Shown here: positions 52,260 through 59,491 of the stretch, piece after piece
How positions within the stretch are numbered: the stretch's first letter is position 1
How the letters are laid out: every line of letters starts with the position of its first letter
NCBI GenBank assembly: GCA_905193155.1
Contig: CAJJNQ010000010.1
Coordinates: 1 to 64,000, forward strand
Length of the DNA: 64,000 nucleotides
Direction: 5' to 3'
Origin: an uncultured Christensenella sp.
GTDB taxonomy: Bacteria > Bacillota > Clostridia > Christensenellales > UBA1750
The notes under the pieces: generated by a model
What the model saw: the letters and a program-made list of their open reading frames with translations, nothing else
Databases searched by the model: none
What the model was told of the DNA's origin: nothing
Translations under genes and position numbers: made by a program

Positions 52260-52275
52260 AAATAAGCTTGATCCC

Positions 52276-52351
52276 GCGCTTGTAGCTCAGTGGATAGAGT
52301 GTCCGACTCCGACTCGGGAGACCGCAGGTTCGAATCCTGTCAGGCGCACCA
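52276..52351 (+). tRNA. tRNA-Arg (anticodon CCG)
   Basis: The 76-base cloverleaf is complete. The acceptor stem is GCGCTTG with CAGGCGC. The D arm is GCTC...GAGT. The anticodon stem (52302-52306 with 52314-52318) closes the loop CTCCGAC with anticodon CCG at 52309-52311. The T arm is GCAGG-TTCGAAT-CCTGT. The CCA end is encoded (52349-52351). It reads CGG codons, which matter in this GC-rich genome. The flanking DNA downstream has gene remnants and an AT-rich patch; tRNA genes are frequent insertion sites. Confidence 0.96.
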
Positions 52352-52352
52352 G

Positions 52353-52400
52353 AACGAGTGTTCTCACGGCATAGAAATGTCTGTGGAGCACTCGTTTTTT
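52353..52400 (+). terminator. Terminator of tRNA-Arg
   Basis: An 8-bp stem AACGAGTG/CACTCGTT (52353-52360 with 52389-52396), extended by an inner CTCAC/GTG-AG stem, ending in six T. Confidence 0.8.
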
Positions 52401-52461
52401 GTTTCCTCTGCCAAGCGAGGCAATGCAAAGGTAAATCGAGTAAAAAGCGGAAGGTATGCCG

Positions 52462-52737
52462 ATGAACGAAAATTATCTTGCTGTGGCATTCCGCAAAACG
52501 ATTGAGCAGCGCTTTGCGGCGCAAACTGATGCGTTGAAGGTAGCGTATGAGAAAAGGCTGCAAGAGCTGCGGGCAGAAAACGCGGATGCAACCAAGGAAA
52601 AACAGCGGCATCTGGAAAGCCAGATCCTGCCGGGAATCGCTGTGTATTCGGTCATGCCGAAGGAGGGGGCTCTCTAAACCGTTCACGGCTATGTGGAGCG
52701 GCGCGCGTGGAAAGGGCTGCATTCTGTTCTTTGTTTG
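52462..52737 (+). pseudogene. Truncated L-2-amino-thiazoline-4-carboxylic acid hydrolase-like gene
   Basis: From the ATG at 52462 the frame reads NENYLAVAFRKTIEQRF, then a helical stretch and ILPGIAVYSVM, a pattern I recognise from the ATC-hydrolase family (usually about 200 residues). A TAA at 52675-52677 stops it after 71 residues. In the same frame sense continues beyond the stop as VHGYVERRAWKGLHSVL, also family-like, and then loses similarity. It is therefore read as a pseudogene with an in-frame stop and a decayed 3' part. A GGAAGG ribosome binding site is present. Family call is by eye and moderately sure. Confidence 0.5.
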
Positions 52738-52739
52738 AG

Positions 52740-53036
52740 GCCAGGGGCGCAAAGCCCCGCAAAAGCCGACAGTGAACGCCGTGCAAGTGCAGACATTTTT
52801 GCCGCGAAAAGAAGCGGACGAAGGCGGGGGCAGGGTTTACTAATCCTGTTCCCCGTTTTCGGCGGCGAAAAGGCAGCGGCAAAAATCCGGACGGTCAAGG
52901 GACGAGTCAGATAGTCGGAGCGGATGAGTTTTTTCGTCTGCGAGCTGCAAAAGTGATAGAATTGTTCACAAAACTGTGCTAAAATTAAATTGATGGTTGA
53001 CAGATATATTGGAATCTAAGGAAGGAGCGTGATTGT
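52740..53036. other. Intergenic region with no recognised gene
   Basis: The first part continues open in the frame of the preceding pseudogene but shows no family resemblance. A small perfect stem GGGGC/GCCCC lies at 52744-52758. From about 52950 the sequence turns AT-rich. Promoter-like TAAAAT and TTGACA segments occur near 52978-53005, without a good partner spacing. Confidence 0.5.
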
Positions 53037-53243
53037 ATGAGAAGGCTGATAGCATTTGCTTTAACATTCTTTTGTGTGTTGGGTTTGGTTGGCTGCAACA
53101 ACAGAACTGCGAATGAACCGGAAATGTATAATTCATCCATGCAGGACGATTTTCCAAATGCTATTCCGGCAGAGGTGAATGACAATATCGTTCAGAATTG
53201 CACAGTTTTTCAGAAAACTTGGGATATGAAACAGGTGAAATGA
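53037..53243 (+). CDS. Small lipoprotein (68 residues), possibly the 5' part of a frameshifted gene
   Basis: A classic lipoprotein signal peptide is seen: MRRL, a hydrophobic stretch, and the lipobox LVGC with Cys20. The mature part is short, polar and of unknown family. An AAGGAGCG ribosome binding site precedes the ATG. A second open frame (53198-53410) starts inside it and continues with well-formed protein-like sequence, so a single-base indel may have split one lipoprotein of about 120 residues. Base composition is clearly more AT-rich than the chromosome around it, suggesting recent acquisition. Confidence 0.55.
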   Translation: MRRLIAFALTFFCVLGLVGCNNRTANEPEMYNSSMQDDFPNAIPAEVNDNIVQNCTVFQKTWDMKQVK

Positions 53244-53410
53244 AAAAAGCTGTTTTGCTTGGCGAGGAATGGATGAAATATGTGTATTGCGAAGATGAAA
53301 TGAAGAAGGAACTAATTGACAGCAGCGATATTGTTGTTATTTTCGAGAATATCCGTTGTGTTGTGGACGCTGAAACTGAGATTGTACTGGGAAGTCTCCC
53401 GTTTGTATAA
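53198..53410 (+). pseudogene. Likely 3' part of the frameshifted lipoprotein gene
   Basis: This frame overlaps the end of the lipoprotein ORF and has no good start signal (TTG without ribosome binding site). It reads as a folded-domain-like sequence, HSFSENLGYETGEM then LLGEEWMKYVYCEDEMKKEL and DIVVIFENIRCVVDAET. No family was recognised. It may instead be unrelated coding sequence. Confidence 0.35.
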
Positions 53411-53457
53411 GCCAATTAAATTCCCATTTATCAATCAAACACACCTAAGCAAAACAC

Positions 53458-53530
53458 AAGCGACGGGGCAAGCTTTACAGTCTTGCCGCTCTATCTTTTC
53501 AGCAGTCGAGGTCTTACTTGTGCGCAGCTT
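53458..53530. repeat. Diverged repeat, copy 1 (hairpin plus gene-end remnant)
   Basis: This stretch of 73 bases is similar, at roughly three quarters of positions by eye, to 54268-54340. Both start with a GC-rich inverted repeat around GCTTTAC and continue with TCAGC-GTC-AGGTCTT-CTTGTG. On the minus strand both encode a similar peptide end, HK-DLD, here interrupted by a stop. The two copies flank the DUF3267-like gene. Confidence 0.6.
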
Positions 53531-53648
53531 GCTCTTTTCGACTTACCTGCATAAAGCGCGAAAGCAGTAGAGTTTTTTACATTGATTTACTACAAATAAA
53601 ACACTTGGTTGTCTGATAAACTGAAAGCTGTGGGGGAAATAAATTACT

Positions 53649-54227
53649 ATGACTTTGCACTATGGCGGAAAATACAACGGCGATGAAAAAAGTTTGCTGC
53701 AAAGAGAGCATCATCCCAATGCAGTTGCCTTTATAGAAGCTGCAAGCACAAAAGAACTGTCTTTAATATGTAATTGTGGCTGCATTTTACTGATGATTAT
53801 ATTAGCGGTGCCATTTGTGCTGCTCGGGAAAGAATATTTTCATGGTAATAGAATTTGTGTGATTTTAGCGGCAATATGCGGGGGATTGTCACTATTTCCG
53901 CACGAGCTACTCCATGCAATATGTTATAAAGAAGATGTGTATTTGTATAACAATTTGAGGCAAGGGATGTTTTTTATTATAGGGACGGAAGATATGAGCA
54001 AATCAAGATTTGTATTCGTGTGTTTATGTCCCAACATATTTTTAGGGCTAATCCCGTATTCTGTTTTTCTTTTCATTCCTCATGCGGTTTTTCTGGGGCT
54101 GTTCGGACTGATATGTATTGGAATGGGCTTTGGAGATTACATCAATACATACAATGCAATCAAACAAATGCCCAAAGGCGCGAAAACATATTTGAGCGGA
54201 CTACATTCATATTGGTATTTAGGGTGA
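53649..54227 (+). CDS. Membrane protein with zincin motif (DUF3267-like)
   Basis: The 192-residue protein has four or five hydrophobic segments (about 38-60, 68-85, 125-145, 147-165). The HELLHAI motif at about 84-90 fits the HExxH zinc site of DUF3267 putative membrane peptidases. A further possible ligand is in the YNNLRQG region. The ATG at 53649 follows GGGGGAAA. The gene is AT-rich compared with the genome average and flanked by two copies of a repeat, which suggests it arrived as a cassette. Substrate unknown. Confidence 0.65.
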   Translation: MTLHYGGKYNGDEKSLLQREHHPNAVAFIEAASTKELSLICNCGCILLMIILAVPFVLLGKEYFHGNRICVILAAICGGLSLFPHELLHAICYKEDVYLYNNLRQGMFFIIGTEDMSKSRFVFVCLCPNIFLGLIPYSVFLFIPHAVFLGLFGLICIGMGFGDYINTYNAIKQMPKGAKTYLSGLHSYWYLG

Positions 54228-54267
54228 AAACTTCCAGTTTGCCAGGCTAACAAACCCTCAAAAACGC

Positions 54268-54340
54268 AAGCGGCGGGACGGGCTTTACCGTCCCGCCGCT
54301 CTGATTTTCAGCGGTCAAGGTCTTGCTTGTGTGTAGGCTG
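54268..54340. repeat. Diverged repeat, copy 2 (hairpin plus gene-end remnant)
   Basis: Second copy of the unit at 53458-53530. Here the minus-strand reading is intact and forms the last codons of the fragment at 54308-54685, ending in HKQDLDR. Confidence 0.6.
54269..54308. terminator. Strong GC-rich hairpin between the zincin gene and the converging fragment
   Basis: A perfect 13-bp stem (54269-54281 with 54288-54300), 6-base loop and a short T-rich tail on the plus strand. It may serve both converging frames. Confidence 0.75.
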
Positions 54341-54685
54341 CGCGTTGCGGTTTTTCTCCCACAGGATCGCATAAACGCCCTTTCGTATCTGCTCCGCTTC
54401 CTTTACCTCGGCTTTTAGTGCGGCGCATCGATGGAACAGCTCCTTCCGCTCGGCGGTCAGCTTCAGGATTACTTCCTGATCGATAAGAAAACCGATGATC
54501 GTCTCTTTGAAAGAACGGATATGTTCCTGTGGTACGGAATCCGCGGGCAGGCGGAAAAAACTGTCCGCGAATCTGAGCACGCTGCGGGCGCATGGGGTAT
54601 GGGGTATCCCTTTGCAGAAAAGGGACACGGCGGCCTTGCGGGAGAGCATCCGCAGCGATTTCTGGGAGAAGTGACGGCAGCACAC
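54308..54685 (-). pseudogene. Unassigned gene fragment, C-terminal part only
   Basis: The last 85 residues read as a helical, charged C-terminus: HIRSFKETIIGFLIDQEVILKL, then a predicted coiled coil ERKELFHRCAALKAEVKEAEQIRKG. No start with a ribosome binding site and no promoter is seen, and the upstream part is short, so it looks truncated. I could not place the family; the style resembles C-termini of mobile-element proteins, but that is a guess. A decayed second copy of its end lies at 53458-53530. Confidence 0.35.
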
Positions 54686-54736
54686 CGGAAAAGCTTAACA
54701 AAACAGAAAGCGTGAACTGCATAAAAACAGAATAAC

Positions 54737-54773
54737 GCCTCCGTCTGCATCTGAAATGTCGGCAGAAGGAGGC
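54737..54773 (-). terminator. Terminator after degV (minus strand)
   Basis: Stem GCCTCC/GGAGGC (54737-54742 with 54768-54773) extended by inner TCTGC/GCAGA; on the minus strand a T-rich run follows. Confidence 0.55.
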
Positions 54774-54808
54774 ATTGCTTTATTGTGTGAACCTTCTTTA
54801 CAAGGGGA

Positions 54809-55687
54809 TTATTCCTCGCGTTCGCGCTCGGCGCCGAGGAAGACGACGGCCAGCGTGCCGGGACCTGCGTGAGCGCAGATGGTCGGGCCGACCTTCTCGA
54901 TGCGGTATTGAACGCCGGGGATCGTCTCGGTCATGTAATCGACCAGCGCCTGCGCATCTTCCGGACAATCGGCCTGAAGAATGGAAACCACCTGTTTTTC
55001 GGGATCGATGATCTCTTCGGCCATGTTTTTGACCAGACGGCGGATGGCCCTGCGGCGCCCCTTTTCCTTATCGACCGAGATCAGCTTTCCGCCGCGGGTG
55101 ACGGTGAGCATGGGCTTGATATTGAGCAGCGTGCCCACGGCGGCCGTCGCCGCGGAGATGCGCCCGCCGCGCTTCAGATATTTGAGGTCGTCCACCGTGA
55201 ACCAATAGCGGACGTTGTATTTATTGCCTTCCAGCCAGGCGATGGTTTCGTCCATGGTCTTGCCCTCGACGCGCTGCTTGGCTGCTTCCATCGCCAGATA
55301 CGCTTCGCCCATCGAGACGTTGCGGGAGTTGACCACTTCCAGCCGCGCATTGGGATATTTTTCCGCAAGCTCGCGCTGGGCCAGCACGGCGTTGGCGTAA
55401 GTGCCGCTCAGCTCGGAAGAGAAGCAGATGAATAAAATATCCTCTCCGTCAGCCAGATACGGTTCAAAGTATTCAATGTACTTTTCCTTCGTCAGCAGCG
55501 AGGTGGTGGGGGTCTTGCCGCCGCGCATCGCTGCGTAGAAGTTCGGAATCACATCGCCGCGCCCAAGGTCGGAGGCCTCGTCGCTGCCGTCGATGGAATA
55601 GGGCATATAAACGATCTTCAAATCATAGCGATCTACTTCCTGAAAAGGAATGTCGCTGTTGGAATCGGTAAAGAGGATGTAGGACAT
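54809..55687 (-). CDS. degV: DegV family fatty-acid-binding protein
   Basis: The 292-residue protein binds a long-chain fatty acid, the role of FakB proteins that present acyl chains to FakA kinase. Conserved parts are ILFTDSNSDIP near the start, TPTTSLLTKEKYIEYFE, the SSELSGTYANAV motif, and LKRGGRISAATAAVGTLLNIKPML. The start MSYILFTDS at 55687 has AGGAGGGG upstream on the minus strand; the frame extends a further 11 codons. It is a single gene divergent from the sugar operon. No fakA is in the window. Confidence 0.92.
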   Translation of the reverse strand: MSYILFTDSNSDIPFQEVDRYDLKIVYMPYSIDGSDEASDLGRGDVIPNFYAAMRGGKTPTTSLLTKEKYIEYFEPYLADGEDILFICFSSELSGTYANAVLAQRELAEKYPNARLEVVNSRNVSMGEAYLAMEAAKQRVEGKTMDETIAWLEGNKYNVRYWFTVDDLKYLKRGGRISAATAAVGTLLNIKPMLTVTRGGKLISVDKEKGRRRAIRRLVKNMAEEIIDPEKQVVSILQADCPEDAQALVDYMTETIPGVQYRIEKVGPTICAHAGPGTLAVVFLGAEREREE

Positions 55688-55789
55688 ATTTTGTACCCCT
55701 CCTGTTTCATTTTCCTGCACAAAAAACGCTTTCTTTCACGCACCGCCGCCACAGCGGAACGAGGGAGCAATGGGGTTTATTTGTGTATT

Positions 55790-55818
55790 ATTATTCCACA
55801 GAATGTTAGATTCGTCAA
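55790..55818 (-). promoter_or_regulatory. Promoter of degV
   Basis: On the minus strand TTGACG (55818-55813) and AATAAT (55795-55790) are 17 bases apart, about 100 bases before the start. Confidence 0.65.
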
Positions 55819-55858
55819 TCGTTTGGTGAAAAAACGGTTGCCAAAGTCTGCTGCCGTC

Positions 55859-55893
55859 TTTTCATTCTGAACGCTGTGTGTTAAAATATAACA
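55859..55893 (+). promoter_or_regulatory. Candidate promoter and operator of the sugar operon
   Basis: TTTTCA (55859-55864) and TAAAAT (55882-55887) with a 17-base spacer. A TGTTA/TAACA dyad (55879-55893) covers the -10 and might be an operator. A small CGGCG/CGCCG stem follows in the leader (55904-55916). Confidence 0.45.
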
Positions 55894-55943
55894 TAGAATA
55901 TTTCGGCGCAACGCCGGAATGAGAAAAGAAAAGGGGTAGTACA

Positions 55944-56828
55944 ATGGCTGAATTTTGGACGATTGGCTCCGACCGACTGAAGATTCAGGTCGTCAAGCCC
56001 GGAAGTAAAATCTACGCAAGAACCCGTTTCAACTGGAACTGCTTTATCAACCGCATCACGCTCGACGGTGAGGTGGAATTTGCCGAACCCGAACAGCGCG
56101 ATCCCAGCCGCGTCACCAGCTACGGCGCAGGCGTTTGCTCCGAATATCAGCATTCCGAGGCCTATGAGTCCGCCCGCTTGGGTGAGGAATATCCCCGCTT
56201 GGGCAACGGCTATCTGCTCAAGACCGATGCGCCCTTCAATTTCATGGTGAACGAGCCTTGCCGCCCGTTCCCGACCATCTGGGATGTCAAGGACGACAGC
56301 ATCACCTTTACCACCGATATGGCACTGTGCCAGGGCTTTGCGGGACGCGAGGTTAAGACCGTCAAGGTCGAGGGCAACCGTATGACCATCCACACCAAGC
56401 TGACCAACTACGGCAAGCGCACCATCGACGCGCAGGAATACAACCACAATTTCCTGTCCCTGAACGGCGAGCTGATTTCGCCCGATTATACCATGAGCGT
56501 GCCCGGATTTGAGAATCTGGAGGGCGGAAAATTCTTGGGCAATAATATCTACGGCGACGACAAGGAGCATTGCCTGCGCCTGCACCGACTGCCTACCGAA
56601 CCCTACATGACCTTCCTGGATACCGTCAAGGAGGACTTTGATTCCTATTCCTATCGCCTGACCAGCAAGAATTCTACCCATTCCATCACTGAGCAGGACG
56701 ATTTTAAGCCTGCGCACGCTGTGGTTTGGGGCGTGGAACACTGCATGTGCTGCGAGGTATTCGTGCAGGTTCATGTCGAGCCCGGCCAGTCTCAGGAGTG
56801 GACCCGCACCTGGACGTTCGAAAACTAA
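55944..56828 (+). CDS. Galactose-mutarotase-like (aldose epimerase fold) protein of unknown specificity
   Basis: The 294-residue protein is beta-rich. Features such as MTIHTKLTNYGKRTIDAQEYNHNFLSL (about 150-176) with a central His, and a C-terminal VQVHVEPGQSQEWTRTW, fit the galactose mutarotase or DUF4432-like sugar-binding supersandwich. No signal peptide. It is the first gene of a co-directional cluster with an esterase, an isomerase, an oxidoreductase and a dehydrogenase, so it probably acts on the same sugar. I cannot say whether it is catalytic. AAAGGGG precedes the ATG. Confidence 0.6.
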   Translation: MAEFWTIGSDRLKIQVVKPGSKIYARTRFNWNCFINRITLDGEVEFAEPEQRDPSRVTSYGAGVCSEYQHSEAYESARLGEEYPRLGNGYLLKTDAPFNFMVNEPCRPFPTIWDVKDDSITFTTDMALCQGFAGREVKTVKVEGNRMTIHTKLTNYGKRTIDAQEYNHNFLSLNGELISPDYTMSVPGFENLEGGKFLGNNIYGDDKEHCLRLHRLPTEPYMTFLDTVKEDFDSYSYRLTSKNSTHSITEQDDFKPAHAVVWGVEHCMCCEVFVQVHVEPGQSQEWTRTWTFEN

Positions 56829-56863
56829 AAACATAAAAAGCTGAAAATCAGGAGGATGAGTTT

Positions 56864-57835
56864 ATGCCGCTGATTGATATGCCTGTTGTCGAATTGGAAC
56901 AATACATGGGTTCCAGCCCTCGTCCCGCCGATTTTGACGAATATTGGGACAAGGCACTCAAGGATCTGGACGAACAGGACTTGAACGTGGAGTTCATCCC
57001 TGCCAATTTCCAGACCGAGCGCGCTGAGTGCTTTGAGCTGTTCTTTACCGGCGTGGGCGGCTCCAGAGTTCACGCCAAATTCCTAAAGCCCCGTTATCTG
57101 GAAGGCAAGGCGCCCGCTGTGCTTCAGTTCCATGGCTACACCGGCGATTGCGGCGATTGGTCCAGCAAGCTGGGCTATGCCGGAGAGGGCTTTGTCGTGG
57201 CGTCGCTCGACTGCCGCGGCCAGGGCGGTATCTCCGAAGACCTGACGGCTTACCGCGGCACGACTATGAACGGCATGATCATCCGCGGCCTGGATGATCC
57301 CGATCCGGAAAAGCTGCATTACCGCAATGTGTTCCTCGATACCGTCGCGCTGGCGCGTATCGTGATGGATCTGCCCTATGTCGATGAAACCAAGGTCGGC
57401 GCAATGGGCGGTTCGCAGGGCGGCGGCCTGACCATGGCCTGTATCAGCCTGGAGCCGCGCATCAACCGCGCCGCACCGGTCTATCCGTTCCTTTCGGACT
57501 ATAAGCGCGTCTGGGACATGGATTTGGATCAGCGCGCCTATGAGGAGCTGCGTTCCTTCTTCCGCCACCATGACCCGCTGCACGTCCGCGAGGATGCGAT
57601 CTTTGAAAAACTGGGGTATATCGACGTGAGCAATCTTGCCCCCAGAGTCAAGTCCAAGGTTATGATGGCCACGGGCCTGATGGACGAGGTCTGCCCGCCC
57701 TCTACGCAGTACGCGGCGTATAACCGGCTGAACTGCGAAAAGGAGCATATTCTCTATCCCGACTTCGGCCATGAATACCTGCCGCAGTTCGACGACCTGA
57801 CCTTCCGTTTCATGCTCGACATGAAGAACAAGTGA
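56864..57835 (+). CDS. Acetyl-xylan esterase / cephalosporin-C deacetylase family (CE7)
   Basis: The 323-residue alpha/beta hydrolase is of usual CE7 length. The nucleophile Ser is in GGSQGGGL (about 184-191), Asp in ATGLMDEVCPPST (about 270-282), His in DFGHEYLP (about 300). The oxyanion motif HGYTGD is also seen (about 89-94). It removes acetyl groups from xylo-oligosaccharides or similar sugars. No signal peptide, so it acts on imported oligosaccharides. CAGGAGGAT precedes the ATG. Confidence 0.88.
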   Translation: MPLIDMPVVELEQYMGSSPRPADFDEYWDKALKDLDEQDLNVEFIPANFQTERAECFELFFTGVGGSRVHAKFLKPRYLEGKAPAVLQFHGYTGDCGDWSSKLGYAGEGFVVASLDCRGQGGISEDLTAYRGTTMNGMIIRGLDDPDPEKLHYRNVFLDTVALARIVMDLPYVDETKVGAMGGSQGGGLTMACISLEPRINRAAPVYPFLSDYKRVWDMDLDQRAYEELRSFFRHHDPLHVREDAIFEKLGYIDVSNLAPRVKSKVMMATGLMDEVCPPSTQYAAYNRLNCEKEHILYPDFGHEYLPQFDDLTFRFMLDMKNK

Positions 57836-57847
57836 GGAGGAGAGAAA

Positions 57848-58696
57848 ATGGCTGAATTCATACTAACCGGTTTTGGCGACGAGATCGACGCTTCGCTCGA
57901 TCGTCAGATGGAGGTCATGGACGGTCTGGGCATCCATTTCATCGAAACCCGCGGCATTGACGGCAAAAACATCGCGGATTATACGCCGGAAGAGGCTAGG
58001 GTGGTTCACACCCGTATGGCGGATCGCGGCTTCGGCGTGTCCGCGCTCGGTTCGCCTGTCGGCAAGATCGGCATTCACGACGATTTTGCGCCGCACCTGG
58101 AAAACTTCAAGCGCCTGATCGAAGTAGCACACGCGATGCAGACGAAGTACATCCGCCTGTTTTCCTTCTTCATTCCGGAAAATGAAAACCCGGCGGAGCT
58201 GCGCGACGAGGTCATGGCGCGCATGAGCGCGCTGGTGGAGGCCAACCGCGGCAGCGGCGTGCAGCTGCTGCACGAGAACGAGAAGTTCATCTACGGTGAT
58301 ACGCCGGAGCGCTGCCTCGACCTTCTCAAGACCTTTGCGGGTGACATCCTCTGCACCTACGATCCTTCCAACTTCGTGCAGTGCGGCGTGGATAACAAGG
58401 CAGCTTTTGAGATGCTCAAGCCCTATATTCACTATATGCACATCAAGGATTCGGTCTACTCCAAGGAGCACGCGGCGCTCGACCGCGGCTTTGACAAGGT
58501 GGCCGATACCCATCGTCCCGCGGGACAGGGTGACGGTCAGGTTAAGTGGATTCTTTCGCAGCTCAAGGCGGCGGATTTCCACGGCTTTGCTTCGATTGAG
58601 CCTCATCTTTCCAATAACGACAGCATCCCCGGTACCGGCGCGGACAAGTTCACCGTCGCGGTCAATGCTTTGAAGGAATTGCTGGCGGAAATCTAA
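57848..58696 (+). CDS. Sugar phosphate isomerase/epimerase (xylose isomerase-like TIM barrel)
   Basis: The 282-residue TIM-barrel protein has metal-ligand Glu/Asp/His positions in LLHENEKFIYGDTP, CTYDPSNFVQCG, YMHIKDSV and FASIEPHL, as in AP-endonuclease-2-type isomerases. The sugar is unknown. It lies 12 bases after the esterase with a GAGGAGGAG ribosome binding site, so they are co-translated. Confidence 0.87.
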   Translation: MAEFILTGFGDEIDASLDRQMEVMDGLGIHFIETRGIDGKNIADYTPEEARVVHTRMADRGFGVSALGSPVGKIGIHDDFAPHLENFKRLIEVAHAMQTKYIRLFSFFIPENENPAELRDEVMARMSALVEANRGSGVQLLHENEKFIYGDTPERCLDLLKTFAGDILCTYDPSNFVQCGVDNKAAFEMLKPYIHYMHIKDSVYSKEHAALDRGFDKVADTHRPAGQGDGQVKWILSQLKAADFHGFASIEPHLSNNDSIPGTGADKFTVAVNALKELLAEI

Positions 58697-58724
58697 GAAA
58701 GCTACACCCAGCAGGAGGATCGCT

Positions 58725-59459
58725 ATGCCCAGATACGGCGCTTACGATAAAAACGACAATCATACTTACGCAATCGGGGTGTTTCCCTCGATGGAGCTGC
58801 TGGCGGCGCGGCCGGAAAGCGTACGCTGCCTGCTGGTTTCGCCCGCAGGGTATCAAAACGCGGGGGTCAACAAGCTTATCGAGGCCTGCCGCGGCATGAA
58901 CGTGCCGGTGGAGGAAGCGCCCCGTGCGGTGGAGCGCATATCGGGCAAGGAGAACAGCTGGGTTGTGACGGTGCTGAACAAGTACGCCTGCTCACTTGAT
59001 CCTGTGGCGAACCATGTGGTGCTGCACAACCCTTCGGACGTAGGCAATGCCGGAACCATCCTGCGCAGCGCGCTGGGCTTCGGCTTCAAAAATGTTGCGA
59101 TCATCCGTCCCGGTGTCGATCCTTTCGATCCGCGCGTGATCCGTGCGTCGATGGGCGCGGCGTTCCACCTGAATATCGTTCGCTACAATACCTTTGACGA
59201 CTACCTTGCCGCGGCGGGCGCGAGGGAGTTCTATCTATTCCGCCTGCGCAATGCCGAAAAGCTGACCGATCAGGGGCAAAAGGCGCAAACGCCCTTTTCG
59301 CTCGTGTTCGGCAATGAAGCCTCCGGTCTGCCCAAGGAATTGGAGGACTTCGGAAACGGCGTCATCATCGCCCACAGCTACGAGATCGACAGCCTGAACC
59401 TCGCCGTGGCGGCGGGCATCGGCCTGCACGCCTTTTCGTCGAAAAACCTGGAACCCTGA
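58725..59459 (+). CDS. TrmH family (SPOUT) RNA methyltransferase
   Basis: The 244-residue protein shows all three SpoU motifs: HNPSDVGNAGTILRSALGFG (about 105-124), FGNEASGLPKEL (about 194-205) and DSLNLAVAAGIGLHAF (about 223-238). It should 2'-O-methylate a tRNA or rRNA ribose. Its place inside a sugar operon is unusual; spacing is 28 bases on each side with good ribosome binding sites, so it is probably co-transcribed. The target RNA cannot be told. Confidence 0.88.
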   Translation: MPRYGAYDKNDNHTYAIGVFPSMELLAARPESVRCLLVSPAGYQNAGVNKLIEACRGMNVPVEEAPRAVERISGKENSWVVTVLNKYACSLDPVANHVVLHNPSDVGNAGTILRSALGFGFKNVAIIRPGVDPFDPRVIRASMGAAFHLNIVRYNTFDDYLAAAGAREFYLFRLRNAEKLTDQGQKAQTPFSLVFGNEASGLPKELEDFGNGVIIAHSYEIDSLNLAVAAGIGLHAFSSKNLEP

Positions 59460-59491
59460 GTTGGACAGAACCTGAAAGAGGGGGAAGCGTT

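Noticed and set aside
53458..54340. Insertion sequence bounded by the two repeats
   Set aside because: The repeats are in the same orientation, diverged, contain gene ends and terminators, and no transposase or target duplication is visible.
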